Assembly: GCA_947493335.1 (NCBI GenBank)
Contig: CANLQO010000001.1
Span: 930,001 to 994,000, forward strand
DNA from: an uncultured Paracoccaceae bacterium
GTDB taxonomy: Bacteria > Pseudomonadota > Alphaproteobacteria > Rhodobacterales > Rhodobacteraceae
Direction of reading: 5' to 3'
DNA: 64,000 nt
The notes under the pieces were generated by a model. It did no database searches, was not told where the DNA came from, and worked only from the letters and a program-made list of their open reading frames with translations. Both the position numbers and the translations under genes were made by a program. The stretch's first letter is position 1; every line of letters begins with the position of its first letter. Positions 52,214 to 60,702 of the stretch are shown here, in pieces.

Positions 52214-52999
52214 ATGTACGCATTTGAGATTGAGCGCCCCGAAACGGTTGCCGACGCCGCCGCAGCGCTGACAGGCGAGGCACAGGCGTTAGGCGGTGGG
52301 CAAACACTCATTCCAACGTTGAAACAGCGCCTGGCAAGCCCTGAAAAGCTGGTAAGTCTGGCAGGCATCGCCGAAATGAAGGGGGTTTGCACCGGTGATG
52401 ACGGACGGCTTTGCGTCGGTGGGGCCACCACCCATGCGACAGTCGCCGCAGAGGCGGGGAGTTTCCCCGCGCTGGCAGAACTGGCAAGCCATATCGGCGA
52501 CCCGGCGGTCCGCAACCGTGGCACGATTGGCGGATCACTCGCCAACAACGACCCGGCCGCCTGTTATCCGGCTGCCGTTCTTGGCGCCGGCGCAACGATC
52601 GTCACCAACACCCGTGAAATCGCGGCGGACGACTTTTTTGACGGGATGTTCACTACCGCGCTGAATGAGGGCGAGATCATTACAGAAGTGAAGTTCCCCG
52701 TGGCGCAAAAGGCCAATTACCAAAAGTTCGTTCAACCGGCCTCACGATTTGCAATGGTTGGCGTCTTTGTTGCGCAGACTGCTGAAGGCGTGCGGGTCGC
52801 CGTTACCGGCGCATCAGAAGGCGGGGTGTTCCGCTGGTCCGAGGCGGAGGCAGCCCTGAGTGCGAATTTCGACGCGAGTGCCCTTGATGGCCTTAGTCTT
52901 GATGCTGACGGTATGATCGGTGATCTGCACGGTTCACCCGCATACCGTGCGCATCTGGTGAAGGTCATGACGGGACGCGCAGTCAAGGCTGCGGCCTAG
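52214..52999 (+). CDS. coxM: CO-dehydrogenase-type medium subunit, FAD-binding
   Basis: Starting at MYAFEIERPETVADAAAAL gives 261 residues. The FAD-binding motifs are GGGQTLIPTLK (28-37) and TIGGSLANNDPAA (102-114), with a C-terminal CO-deh-flavoprotein domain. It passes electrons from CoxS to the quinone pool or another acceptor. It completes coxSLM and is followed by a terminator hairpin. Confidence 0.94.
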   Translation: MYAFEIERPETVADAAAALTGEAQALGGGQTLIPTLKQRLASPEKLVSLAGIAEMKGVCTGDDGRLCVGGATTHATVAAEAGSFPALAELASHIGDPAVRNRGTIGGSLANNDPAACYPAAVLGAGATIVTNTREIAADDFFDGMFTTALNEGEIITEVKFPVAQKANYQKFVQPASRFAMVGVFVAQTAEGVRVAVTGASEGGVFRWSEAEAALSANFDASALDGLSLDADGMIGDLHGSPAYRAHLVKVMTGRAVKAAA

Positions 53000-53020
53000 C
53001 GGTCTGGCAAAGGCTCAAAA

Positions 53021-53046
53021 CGGGTTGGCGGGCATCCGCCAGCCCG
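53021..53046 (+). terminator. Terminator-like hairpin after coxM
   Basis: An 11-pair stem (CGGGTTGGCGG with CCGCCAGCCCG) around GCAT, 22 bases beyond the coxM stop, followed by ATTGTTC, a weak U-tract. Confidence 0.6.
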
Positions 53047-53122
53047 ATTGTTCATCAAAGGATTGACCTGGTCATCGCCTGAGTCTCAACATGATTTTGC
53101 AATCAGACAGAGGCTCTTGAGC

Positions 53123-53512
53123 ATGATTCTGGAAATTTTTCAAAGCTTTCGCCGTTTGCCCACCTGGGTCCAGCTTTGGATGGTGGTCGTTCTTGTGCCT
53201 GTCAATCTGGCCTCTCTTGCTTTTCTGGGGAGTTGGCAGGGGGCCGTCATTGCGGCCCTCGCAGTCGGCGGCATGGTTCCGAATATATTCATCATGATGC
53301 GCGAGCGCGGATTGTCCAATGCCATGACCTTGCCGCACCTCGTGCTTTGGATCCCACTTGTCGTGCTTTTGGTCATTTGGTTGAGCAACGGCACACTTCA
53401 CGGAGAGCTGGCGACATTCGCGCTACTCTTGTTGCTGATTGACGGCATTTCCTTGTGGTTTGATATCATTGACGCTGTCGCTTGGTGGCGGGGGGATCGC
53501 GCCATCGCCTAG
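53123..53512 (+). CDS. Small four-helix membrane protein
   Basis: ATG 53123 with AGAGG upstream gives 129 residues and about four hydrophobic helices (VQLWMVVVLVPVNLASLAFLG, AVIAALAVGGMVPNIFIMM, LVLWIPLVVLLVIWL, FALLLLLIDGISLWFDII). It resembles small conserved membrane proteins of unknown function. It follows coxM in the same direction, but the hairpin between them suggests a separate transcript. Its stop overlaps the stop of the convergent PhyH gene by four bases. Confidence 0.75.
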   Translation: MILEIFQSFRRLPTWVQLWMVVVLVPVNLASLAFLGSWQGAVIAALAVGGMVPNIFIMMRERGLSNAMTLPHLVLWIPLVVLLVIWLSNGTLHGELATFALLLLLIDGISLWFDIIDAVAWWRGDRAIA

Positions 53513-54627
53513 GCCCGTTGACGGTCGATCAAGGCACCCAGTGCGGCGTCAAAGGCGTCTTGCGGCATCTTTTCTGTCAACGCGCGGTGCATCAGTTCGG
53601 CCTGCGTTTCGGGGGCAAGCCCGCCAACGGGCGGGTCGCGATCCAGATTGGTGGGAAAGCTATAGCCTTCCGCGCAGGCGGCGATGGCTGCGGAATGGTC
53701 GCCCTGCTGGTTAAGCAGAACCGGATAAAGTGCACGGCACATGGCAGCGCGATCAATGTTTTCCAAAGCGCGCCCAAAGGCGGATGACACCTGCAACAGG
53801 TTCGCCATGCGGTGGACATCGGACGTGGTGTTCGCGCCAGCCGCGTGGAAAAGCGCCGGGTTAAAAAAGACCGCGTCCCCTTTGGCCAGCGGCAGTTGGA
53901 TATAGTGATCCTCAAAATATGCGCGAAACTCTGGCAAGCGCCACGCCGCATAACCAGGGCGGTAGGATTGAGAATATGGCAACAGCTTTGTCGGGCCGCT
54001 TTCCACCGGCATATCGCAATGGGCAATCGCGCCCTGCAGCGTCAAAACGGGTGATAAGTCGTGCACATGTGCTGGGTAAAGCGCTGAGATCTTTGCCGTT
54101 TGGAAGCCCAAATGATAGTCACGATGGGCTTGCTGCGCGGCGCCGCCGGGATGCACAAGATTAACCTGCGCTGTCATTTGATAATTTGGACCAAGCCAGG
54201 ATGCGGATGCAGCGGCGATGGCTTGGTTTCCGAAATAAGCCGCAAAGACCGCCGGGTCAGCAAGACACAGCTTTTGCAGGGAATTCCAAAGCCGGTCGTT
54301 GGCACCGGCTGCGAAATGATCCGCGCGGTTGGCACCGGCCTCTTTTTCTTCGGCGATCAAACGATCAAATATCGCAGAGGCAGCATCGATGGGTTGTGTA
54401 TCGGCGTAGGCCCCTTGCAAGACAATCACGCCCGCACCATTGCGCATGACGTCGGCCCATTCTGCCAAAAGGGACACGTCGCCAAGATCCAGGTCAGCGA
54501 CCCGATAGATCGGCACGTTATGCTGAATACTGGCCGCATGCGGTGTGCTCGCTGCTGTGGCAGTCTGGGTGCAAATCGCATCAAGGTCCGAAAGTTTGCA
54601 ATCGGATGCGTGGAAATAGCCGGTCAT
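53509..54627 (-). CDS. Phytanoyl-CoA dioxygenase family protein (Fe(II)/2-oxoglutarate)
   Basis: The 372-residue protein has the jelly-roll PhyH fold with the metal triad: the H-x-D pair in AHRDYHLGF and the distal histidine in the FFNPALFHAAGANTTSDVHRM region, with arginine for 2-oxoglutarate close by. The family hydroxylates diverse small molecules, so the substrate is unknown. It is divergent from a LacI regulator across 81 bases with a perfect operator-like palindrome, and is probably that regulator's target. Confidence 0.88.
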   Translation of the reverse strand: MTGYFHASDCKLSDLDAICTQTATAASTPHAASIQHNVPIYRVADLDLGDVSLLAEWADVMRNGAGVIVLQGAYADTQPIDAASAIFDRLIAEEKEAGANRADHFAAGANDRLWNSLQKLCLADPAVFAAYFGNQAIAAASASWLGPNYQMTAQVNLVHPGGAAQQAHRDYHLGFQTAKISALYPAHVHDLSPVLTLQGAIAHCDMPVESGPTKLLPYSQSYRPGYAAWRLPEFRAYFEDHYIQLPLAKGDAVFFNPALFHAAGANTTSDVHRMANLLQVSSAFGRALENIDRAAMCRALYPVLLNQQGDHSAAIAACAEGYSFPTNLDRDPPVGGLAPETQAELMHRALTEKMPQDAFDAALGALIDRQRA

Positions 54628-54638
54628 GAATCACCTCC

Positions 54639-54650
54639 CATTGATCAATG
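54639..54650. promoter_or_regulatory. Palindromic operator CATTGATCAATG
   Basis: This fully self-complementary 12-mer lies 12 bases upstream of the PhyH start codon on the minus strand, next to the GGAGGTGA ribosome site, and 59 bases before the divergent LacI start. The position suits a LacI-family operator that blocks the PhyH transcript start. The regulator match is inferred from position. Confidence 0.5.
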
Positions 54651-54708
54651 CCAGCATCGCGCGGATTTGGGCTGGCGTGCAGTGCAAAAGACATCAATAA
54701 CACATCAA

Positions 54709-55740
54709 ATGACCCATCGATTTCCGATCAAAGAGATTGCCACCCAAGCCGGTCTTGGAACCGCTACGGTCGATCGCGTTCTGAATGCGCGGGCCAATGT
54801 CAGCGCGCGTACCAAAGCACGTGTCGTCGCGGCTATCGCAGAGCTTGAGCGGCAGGAACAAAACCTTGCCGCCAAAGGGCGCGCTGTTTGGGTTGATGTC
54901 GTTGTGGAAGCCCCATTGCGGTTCAGTCGCGAAGTGAAATCTGCGGCCGAATCCGTCTGTGCCCAATCGACACCGGTCGTGCTTCGCCCCCGGTTCACGT
55001 TGCACGAGGTGATGACAGAGACGCAGATGATTGCCACCCTGCAACGCATTGGTAAGCGTGGGAGCCAAGGCATCTGCCTTAAGGCGCGCAATCTTCCCGG
55101 TGTGCAAAAGGCTGTCGCAGGCCTGATGGAGAAGGGCATCCCGGTCGTGACTTTGGTGACAGATATTGACGGTGCGTTGGGGTACGCCGGATTGGACAAC
55201 GAGCAGGCGGGGCGCGTGGCCGCAGCACTTGTCGCGCGCGACGTGCAACATGGCGTCGTCTTGACAAGCCAAAGCCGGGAGGATTTTGCTGGCGAGGCAG
55301 AGCGCATCAGTGCATTCCGTGCCGCCTTGGCCCGTCGCGCGCCAAATGTGCAGGTGTTTGCGACAACTGAGGGCGGGGGGCTGAACCAACCGACCGAACG
55401 CGCGATTTCGAATGCATTGCATGCAGCGGGTCGGGTTGCGGGTATTTATTCGGCTGGGGGCGGAAACCGTGCGATCACAACGGCATTGCGTCTGGCTGGG
55501 ATCGACCCGCGCATCTACGTCGCGCATGACCTTGATGCGGATAACCTCGTGTTGCTGGAACAAGGCAAAATCACATTCGTTCTGCATCACGATCTGGAGG
55601 CGGACATGCAAAACGCTTTCCGCCAGATTTTGCAGTTTCACAAATTGATTGCGCCATTCCCGTCGTCCGAATTGTCGGACGTGCAGATTGTCATGGCCGA
55701 AAACCTGCCAGCGCGCTTTCGCCCTCAAAGCGGCAAATAG
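54709..55740 (+). CDS. LacI-family transcriptional regulator
   Basis: Start MTHRFPIKEIATQAGLGTAT gives 343 residues. The LacI helix-turn-helix (IKEIATQAGLGTATVDRVLN) is followed by a hinge with AKGRAVWVDVVVEAP, then a periplasmic-binding-protein-like effector domain with FTLHEVMTETQMIATLQRIG and GYAGLDNEQAGRVAAALV. No Shine-Dalgarno is seen before the ATG. Sugar or small-molecule ligand unknown. Its stop overlaps the end of the histidine kinase gene by 16 bases. Confidence 0.92.
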   Translation: MTHRFPIKEIATQAGLGTATVDRVLNARANVSARTKARVVAAIAELERQEQNLAAKGRAVWVDVVVEAPLRFSREVKSAAESVCAQSTPVVLRPRFTLHEVMTETQMIATLQRIGKRGSQGICLKARNLPGVQKAVAGLMEKGIPVVTLVTDIDGALGYAGLDNEQAGRVAAALVARDVQHGVVLTSQSREDFAGEAERISAFRAALARRAPNVQVFATTEGGGLNQPTERAISNALHAAGRVAGIYSAGGGNRAITTALRLAGIDPRIYVAHDLDADNLVLLEQGKITFVLHHDLEADMQNAFRQILQFHKLIAPFPSSELSDVQIVMAENLPARFRPQSGK

Positions 55741-57017
55741 AGCGTCACGATAGTGCCTTTGCCAATCTTGCTGACCACATGCAAAGCGCCCCCAGCCTGC
55801 CGTGCAAAACCTGATGCCATGGCAAGACCAAGTCCAGAAGAGTGTGGAGCGCGCTTTGTAGAGTAGAAAGGCTCAAACACATGCCGCATCTCTTGAACCG
55901 ATATGCCACGTCCTGTGTCCGACACTTCAACTACAAGGTATCGACCGGGTGAAAGCACAACCCCGTGCATTGGCAGGCTGTTTCTGATCAGCACCTCAAA
56001 ATCCGCAAACACGCTGACGGTTTGCGCCTCGTCGCTGGCTTCAATTGCGTTCAGGATCAGATCAAGCAAAACCGCCCGGGTTTGTGCGACGTCGATCATG
56101 ACGGTCGGACTGGCTGCAACCGCGTCAGAGATATTGAGCGTGAACTGATCCTCGGGCAAAGCGAGGTTGGTCAAGACATCTTCGATCAAATGATCGATGC
56201 GATGTTCGGTTGGCTGAAGCACCGACAGTTGCGCATAGGCCTGCAGCTTACGCGTCAGGCGGGCAGCGCGTGATGCCGCATCTTCGACGGCAGCGATGGC
56301 GGCGGACTTTTCATGCGGCGAGTCGGCCTGACGAAACAGATCAATCTGACCAAGAATGACCGTCAGGATGTTGTTGAAATCATGCGCGACACCGCCTGTG
56401 ATCCGTCCCACTGCGTCAAGACGCTCGCGCTCAATCAAGTTGGTTTCGGCCTGTTCCAGCCGGTTCGCGCGCCGGTAGTTTTCGAAGATTGAGACGTTGA
56501 AATAGGCAGTGACGATACTTGCGACAAAGAAGGGTATCCATTTTTCGATGCCGTCTGGCCGACCATGACTTAGATCGTAGGCGATATAAAGAACAAGCGC
56601 TGAAATGCTCAATGCGTCCCAGATCGCAATTCCGCGCGGCACCGGGTAGCGCGCGCTGTTGTAGATGGCATGGGTCCAGATCACACAGATCGCGCTGGCC
56701 TGAAGTGTCACGTTCCCCATCAGCCACAGGTAAATCGGCAAGACCGCAAATGTGCCCGAAGAGACAATGTTTAAGGCCAGCGCCAGCGGGTATTGCCAAG
56801 AGGCCAAGTCTTGCCGGGCGCTGTGCAGGAAACGGATATAGATTGCTTGCGTGACGGAATAGCAGGTGATCCAGATCAACAGGTTAGGGTCAGTGGTCCA
56901 CCAGGCGACCGTCAGTGTTCCGGCTGCCATCAGAACAAAACGTCCGATCAGTTCAACCAATGAACCGGTGTCAGAAGCGCGCAGAAGCCTTAGATTGTCC
57001 CACGCCGTCCGCTTCAT
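55725..57017 (-). CDS. Orphan membrane sensor histidine kinase
   Basis: The 430-residue protein has six hydrophobic helices in the first 178 residues, then a short coiled coil (NRLEQAETNLIERERLDAVGRI). The DHp H-box GGVAHDFNNIL (His212) and an HATPase domain (DLILNAIEASDEA, VSDTGRGISVQEM, SSGLGLAM) follow. GGVAHDFNN is typical of hybrid or chemotaxis-like kinases, but no receiver domain is present. No response regulator is nearby, so its partner is encoded elsewhere. Confidence 0.9.
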   Translation of the reverse strand: MKRTAWDNLRLLRASDTGSLVELIGRFVLMAAGTLTVAWWTTDPNLLIWITCYSVTQAIYIRFLHSARQDLASWQYPLALALNIVSSGTFAVLPIYLWLMGNVTLQASAICVIWTHAIYNSARYPVPRGIAIWDALSISALVLYIAYDLSHGRPDGIEKWIPFFVASIVTAYFNVSIFENYRRANRLEQAETNLIERERLDAVGRITGGVAHDFNNILTVILGQIDLFRQADSPHEKSAAIAAVEDAASRAARLTRKLQAYAQLSVLQPTEHRIDHLIEDVLTNLALPEDQFTLNISDAVAASPTVMIDVAQTRAVLLDLILNAIEASDEAQTVSVFADFEVLIRNSLPMHGVVLSPGRYLVVEVSDTGRGISVQEMRHVFEPFYSTKRAPHSSGLGLAMASGFARQAGGALHVVSKIGKGTIVTLYLPL

Positions 57018-57226
57018 GTGACGATGGTATGTTTGAAGAACAAGATACTCATCAAGATTAACGCTGCCTCAATTCAGTTGACGATAGCGTATACCTCAAC
57101 CCCGAGTTGTGCCAGTGGATTGGCCGTTCGCGTGCCCATTGGCAGACGTATCAATCACAATTTAGGAGGTGGTGGGGGGGCGGACACCCACAGCAATGGA
57201 TGTCCACACCAGCGTGACCAAACCGA

Positions 57227-57772
57227 TTATTTCGGCAGCGGTCCAATCAGCATGACCATCTGGCGACCTTCCATCTTGGGAAAGTTTTCGACCTTGCCGC
57301 TGTCTTTGGTGTCTTCGGCGACCCGTTCGAGCAACTGCCGCCCCAATTCCTGGTGCGCCATTTCGCGGCCACGGAAGCGCAATGTGATCTTCACCTTGTC
57401 GCCGTTTTCCAGGAACTTATAAACGTTGCGCATTTTCACATCGTAGTCGTGATTGTCCGTGTTGGGACGGAACTTCACTTCCTTGATCTCGATGATCTTC
57501 TGCTTTTTGCGGGCCTCGGCCTCTTTCTTCTGAGTCTCGTATTTGAACTTGCCATAGTCCATGATCTTGCAGACCGGCGGGTTGGCATTGGGTGAAATCT
57601 CCACCAGATCAAGGCCGGCGTCTTCGGCCATCATCAATGCACGCTCGGGCGTCACAACGCCTACATTTTCGCCGTCCGCCCCGATCAGGCGGATTTCAGA
57701 GCCCCGAATCCGATCATTTACACGAGGTCCGGTATCACGCACCGGTGGTGCGTTATGAGGTCTGCGTCCTAT
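57227..57772 (-). CDS. infC: Translation initiation factor IF-3 with apparent AUA start
   Basis: The product spans 181 residues if it starts at ATA 57770-57772. Reading back from the conserved PRVNDRIR, the frame continues as [18 protein letters not shown], the N-terminus usual for alphaproteobacterial IF-3. No ATG, GTG or TTG is in frame there except a GTG at 57740-57742, which would delete ten conserved residues and has no ribosome site. AAGGA lies eight bases before the ATA. Core motifs include [22 protein letters not shown] and [14 protein letters not shown]. Non-AUG starts are known for infC and allow IF-3 autoregulation. Confidence 0.93.
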   Translation of the reverse strand: MGRRPHNAPPVRDTGPRVNDRIRGSEIRLIGADGENVGVVTPERALMMAEDAGLDLVEISPNANPPVCKIMDYGKFKYETQKKEAEARKKQKIIEIKEVKFRPNTDNHDYDVKMRNVYKFLENGDKVKITLRFRGREMAHQELGRQLLERVAEDTKDSGKVENFPKMEGRQMVMLIGPLPK

Positions 57773-57810
57773 GGTACTTGTCCTTTGATTGTTTATGTAT
57801 CGTGGCTTGT

Positions 57811-57839
57811 AAGGTATCCTTGGCCTACGCCAGCTTCAA
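57811..57839 (-). promoter_or_regulatory. Candidate infC promoter
   Basis: On the minus strand TTGAAG (57834-57839), 17-base spacer, TACCTT (57811-57816). This would give a leader of about 32 bases carrying AAAGGACA before the ATA start codon. Confidence 0.4.
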
Positions 57840-57971
57840 CCCGCAATAAATTGCCGATTAGGGGGAACGCAAGGCCATTTGAGCCCCTTTTCATTGGCAT
57901 ACGGCTCTGACATATGGCGGGCGAGGCCCATTTGCGGGCCATCACGTTTTCAGACTTGGAGGGAACATCCC

Positions 57972-59108
57972 ATGAGAGCGCTTTTGATTATTATTGTCGT
58001 CGCCGTTCTGGGCTTCTTTGGCTACCAGTATGCGGCGAACGGGCGTGGCCCGGCAGAGGCCATTTCGGCCCTGACAGGCGGTGCGGCTGACATGGCCGAT
58101 AGCGCTGCCGAGGCTGCCGGTGACGCCGCCGATGCTGTCGCTGACACGGCCGAAGGTGCTGTTGAAGGCGCAACTGAAGCGGTCGAAGGTGCCGTTGAAG
58201 GTGCGACCGAGGCCGTCGAAGGTGCCGCAGATGCTGCCAGCGATGCAGCCGAGGGTGCGGTTGAAGCCGTCGAAGGTGCCGTCGAAGGTGCAACAGAAGC
58301 TGTCGAAGGCGCTGTTGAAGGTGCCGTCGAAGCCGCGGAAGGTGCCGCAGACGCAGCCGCCGATGCTGCTGAAGGTGCTGTCGAAGCCGTGACTGACGCC
58401 GCCGAAGGCGCCGCAGACGTCGCCACGGATGTGGTTGAGGGTGCTGCCGAGGCTGCGGAAGGTGCCGTCGAGGCAACGACCGAGGCTGCAAGCGAAGCCG
58501 CCGACGCCGCCACAGAGGCCGTAGAAGGTGCTGTTGAGGGCGCGACCGAGGCCGTCGAAGGTGCAGCGGATGCGGCTGCAGATGTTGTCGAAGACGCGAC
58601 AGAAGCCGTTGAAGGTGCCGCCGAGGCCGGAACTGATGCAGCTGCCGATGCTGTCGAGGGCGCGACCGAAGCTGTGGAAGGTGCAACTGATGATGCCGCC
58701 GCTGCCACCGAAGAGATGGCAGATGACGCTGCCGCTGCTACCGAAGAAATGGCTGACGATGCAGCGGCCACGACTGAAGAAGCAGCCGAAGCTGTGGAAG
58801 GCGCAACCGATGACGCCGCTGCCGCCACCGAAGAGGCTGTTGAAGGTGCAACCGACGATGCTGCAGCGGAAACAGGTGACGCAGCCGAAGCCACCGACGA
58901 AGCCGCCGCAGAGGGCGAGGCCAGCATGGCAGAAACGCTTCTGACCATGGACGGTTTTGACGCCGACAAAGTCCTTGAGATGATCGACGGCTCTGATCTG
59001 TCTGCGGTGCAAAAAACCGCTTTGGGTGCGGCCGTGAACGCAGCCAAGGACAACCCAGATCTGCTCGACGCGACGCTAACGCGCCTGAAAGAGGCGCTCG
59101 GTCAGTAA
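57972..59108 (+). CDS. Membrane-anchored, acidic alanine-rich repeat protein (LEA-like)
   Basis: Starting at MRALLIIIVVAVLGFFGYQY, with GGAGGG upstream, the 378-residue product has one N-terminal membrane helix (about 3-20). A very low-complexity region (about 28-320) of about 11-residue units such as EGAVEGATEAV and EGAADAASDAA follows, then a 60-residue C-terminal helical domain (ETLLTMDGFDADKVLEMIDG) with the only later lysines and arginine. No Lys or Arg occurs between residues 26 and 332. The 11-mers resemble LEA or apolipoprotein repeats. A periplasm-spanning or envelope-stress role is inferred. Confidence 0.85.
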   Translation: MRALLIIIVVAVLGFFGYQYAANGRGPAEAISALTGGAADMADSAAEAAGDAADAVADTAEGAVEGATEAVEGAVEGATEAVEGAADAASDAAEGAVEAVEGAVEGATEAVEGAVEGAVEAAEGAADAAADAAEGAVEAVTDAAEGAADVATDVVEGAAEAAEGAVEATTEAASEAADAATEAVEGAVEGATEAVEGAADAAADVVEDATEAVEGAAEAGTDAAADAVEGATEAVEGATDDAAAATEEMADDAAAATEEMADDAAATTEEAAEAVEGATDDAAAATEEAVEGATDDAAAETGDAAEATDEAAAEGEASMAETLLTMDGFDADKVLEMIDGSDLSAVQKTALGAAVNAAKDNPDLLDATLTRLKEALGQ

Positions 59109-59133
59109 GACCAACCGCCGGAAATCGAATGAA

Positions 59134-59163
59134 GGGCCGCGTCAGAGATGACGCGGCCCTTTC
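59134..59163 (+). terminator. Rho-independent terminator after the repeat-protein gene
   Basis: An 11-pair perfect stem (GGGCCGCGTCA with TGACGCGGCCC) around GAGA, followed by TTTC, 25 bases beyond the stop. Confidence 0.75.
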
Positions 59164-59238
59164 GCATTGTGGCAAAAGTAATTGTTCGTCTGGCCACATC
59201 CGGTTTGCGGAGCAAGGGTTATTGCTTAGGCTGCCCAT

Positions 59239-59781
59239 ATGGGAAAAGCACATGACAGGGAATTGTTGCGGCAAGAGCTTGTGCGGCTACTGGATGGGCT
59301 TGAGTTCTATCGGTCTTGGCGCATAACCGCTTTGAAGCGCGCAAAAGGCTCGGTGACTCAGGCGGACCTCAACCAGATCGTTGACCCGGCGTCGTATTTT
59401 CTCGAGATTTTTGACGCCACCAAAGACAGTCGGTGCATTTCGGTGCTGAAAGATGTGCAGCAATGGTACGCGATGACGGGAAGTGAGTTGCACCACATTC
59501 TGCAGGTCGGCAACGCGTCAACTTCGACAAACGTCCGGCAATTCCTGGCGGCATTTGCTGCAGAGTTTGGGTTTGCGTTCTTCGCTGAAGCGGGAATGGT
59601 GTACAAACTGGCTAAAGCGGTCCTCCAGCGTGGTGTCGTCTCGGGTCACGATGACTATTACATCCTGAAAGAGCTGGAGGGCGACCAATCACAAACAATC
59701 ATCAGTGCTGATGATATGTCCAACATGGCGAAGTTATTGCGTGATTTCGAACGGCGTCAGGTGGACAACATGCCCACCTAA
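59239..59781 (+). CDS. Hypothetical soluble protein
   Basis: A 180-residue mixed helical protein without signal or membrane segment. It starts MGKAHDRELLRQELVRLLDG and ends FERRQVDNMPT. Distinct parts are a basic-hydrophobic helix (LEFYRSWRITALKRAKGSV) and a hydrophobic middle (FLAAFAAEFGFAFFAEAG). I do not recognise a family. It is preceded by a clear terminator and stands alone, converging with fpr five bases away. Confidence 0.65.
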   Translation: MGKAHDRELLRQELVRLLDGLEFYRSWRITALKRAKGSVTQADLNQIVDPASYFLEIFDATKDSRCISVLKDVQQWYAMTGSELHHILQVGNASTSTNVRQFLAAFAAEFGFAFFAEAGMVYKLAKAVLQRGVVSGHDDYYILKELEGDQSQTIISADDMSNMAKLLRDFERRQVDNMPT

Positions 59782-59786
59782 CAAGA

Positions 59787-60644
59787 TTATCCAACAAATG
59801 CCTTTTCGATCACGAATTCGCCGGGTTCCGAATTGGCGCCTTCGTTCAAACCGGCCTTTTCAAGGATCGCCTTGATATCAAGGTTGAACGCGAGAGACCC
59901 GCAAACCATGGCCCGGTCAGTCGCCGGGTCAAGCGGCGGCACACCAAGATCCGAAAAAAGTTCGCCGTTCTCGATCAGCGTCGTGATACGACCCATCTTG
60001 GGGCCCTCTTCGCGCGTTGTAGTCGGGTAATAGCGGATCTTGTTCAGGTTCTCTTCGCCGAGAAGCTCAATCATCATTTCATCGGTCTTAAGGTTCTCGA
60101 TCAACTCGCGGCCATAGGTCAGCTCTGCCACATCGCGCACGGTATGGGTGACGATGACTTCATCGTAGTTTTCATAGGTCTCCGGCTCGCGCAGCAGGCT
60201 GGCGAAGGGCGCAAAGCCGGTGCCGGTGGCAAAGAAATAGATCCGCTTGCCGGGCAGCAGAGCATCATGCACCAGCGTGCCAACAGGCTTGGGGCGCAGG
60301 ATAATCTCATCCCCCGGCTGAATGTGCTGCAGTTTGCTGGTCAACGGACCGTCCGGCACCTTGATCGAGTAAAACTCCAGTTCTTCGTCCCAGGACGGTG
60401 AGGCGATGGAATAGGCACGCAGAAGCGGCTTTTGCTTGCCGGTTTCAGGATGTGGATCGCCCATCAGGCCGATCATCACAAACTCGCCAGAACGGAACCG
60501 CAACGACGCAGGCCGTGTCACGCGAAAGCGAAACAGACGATCAGTGTAGTGCTGCACCGCTGTGACGGTCTGGGCGTCAGGCAGGGTAGGGACGGGTTTC
60601 GCGGCAAGTTCGTTCACGGGTGTCTGCTCTGTCATATGTCTCAT
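59787..60644 (-). CDS. fpr: Ferredoxin-NADP+ reductase
   Basis: The 285-residue FAD enzyme (start at 60644 or nine bases later at MTEQTP) has the FAD motif RAYSIASP, the YSIKVPDGPLTSKL segment and the NADP-binding GTGFAPFASLLR, and ends GEFVIEKAFVG. It moves electrons between ferredoxin/flavodoxin and NADPH, and may supply reductant for the adjacent sulfite reductase; it lies 59 bases downstream of the DUF934 gene on the same strand. Confidence 0.94.
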   Translation of the reverse strand: MRHMTEQTPVNELAAKPVPTLPDAQTVTAVQHYTDRLFRFRVTRPASLRFRSGEFVMIGLMGDPHPETGKQKPLLRAYSIASPSWDEELEFYSIKVPDGPLTSKLQHIQPGDEIILRPKPVGTLVHDALLPGKRIYFFATGTGFAPFASLLREPETYENYDEVIVTHTVRDVAELTYGRELIENLKTDEMMIELLGEENLNKIRYYPTTTREEGPKMGRITTLIENGELFSDLGVPPLDPATDRAMVCGSLAFNLDIKAILEKAGLNEGANSEPGEFVIEKAFVG

Positions 60645-60702
60645 GGCGGCCGTTTAGGGCCGCCCTCCGGTCTAGTCTTTGATCTGTGTCAGGGGAAGGG
60701 GG

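Noticed and set aside
58140-58900. Regularly spaced short DNA repeats, CRISPR-like at first sight
   Set aside because: The repeats are in frame, encode the 11-residue protein units, have no unique spacers, and no cas genes are nearby.
57942-59012. 356-codon minus-strand frame rich in Gly and Cys, and a Ser/Ala-rich frame (58022-59053) across the same stretch
   Set aside because: Both are the reverse reading of the repeat gene; periodic codons keep all frames open. No ribosome site and unnatural composition.
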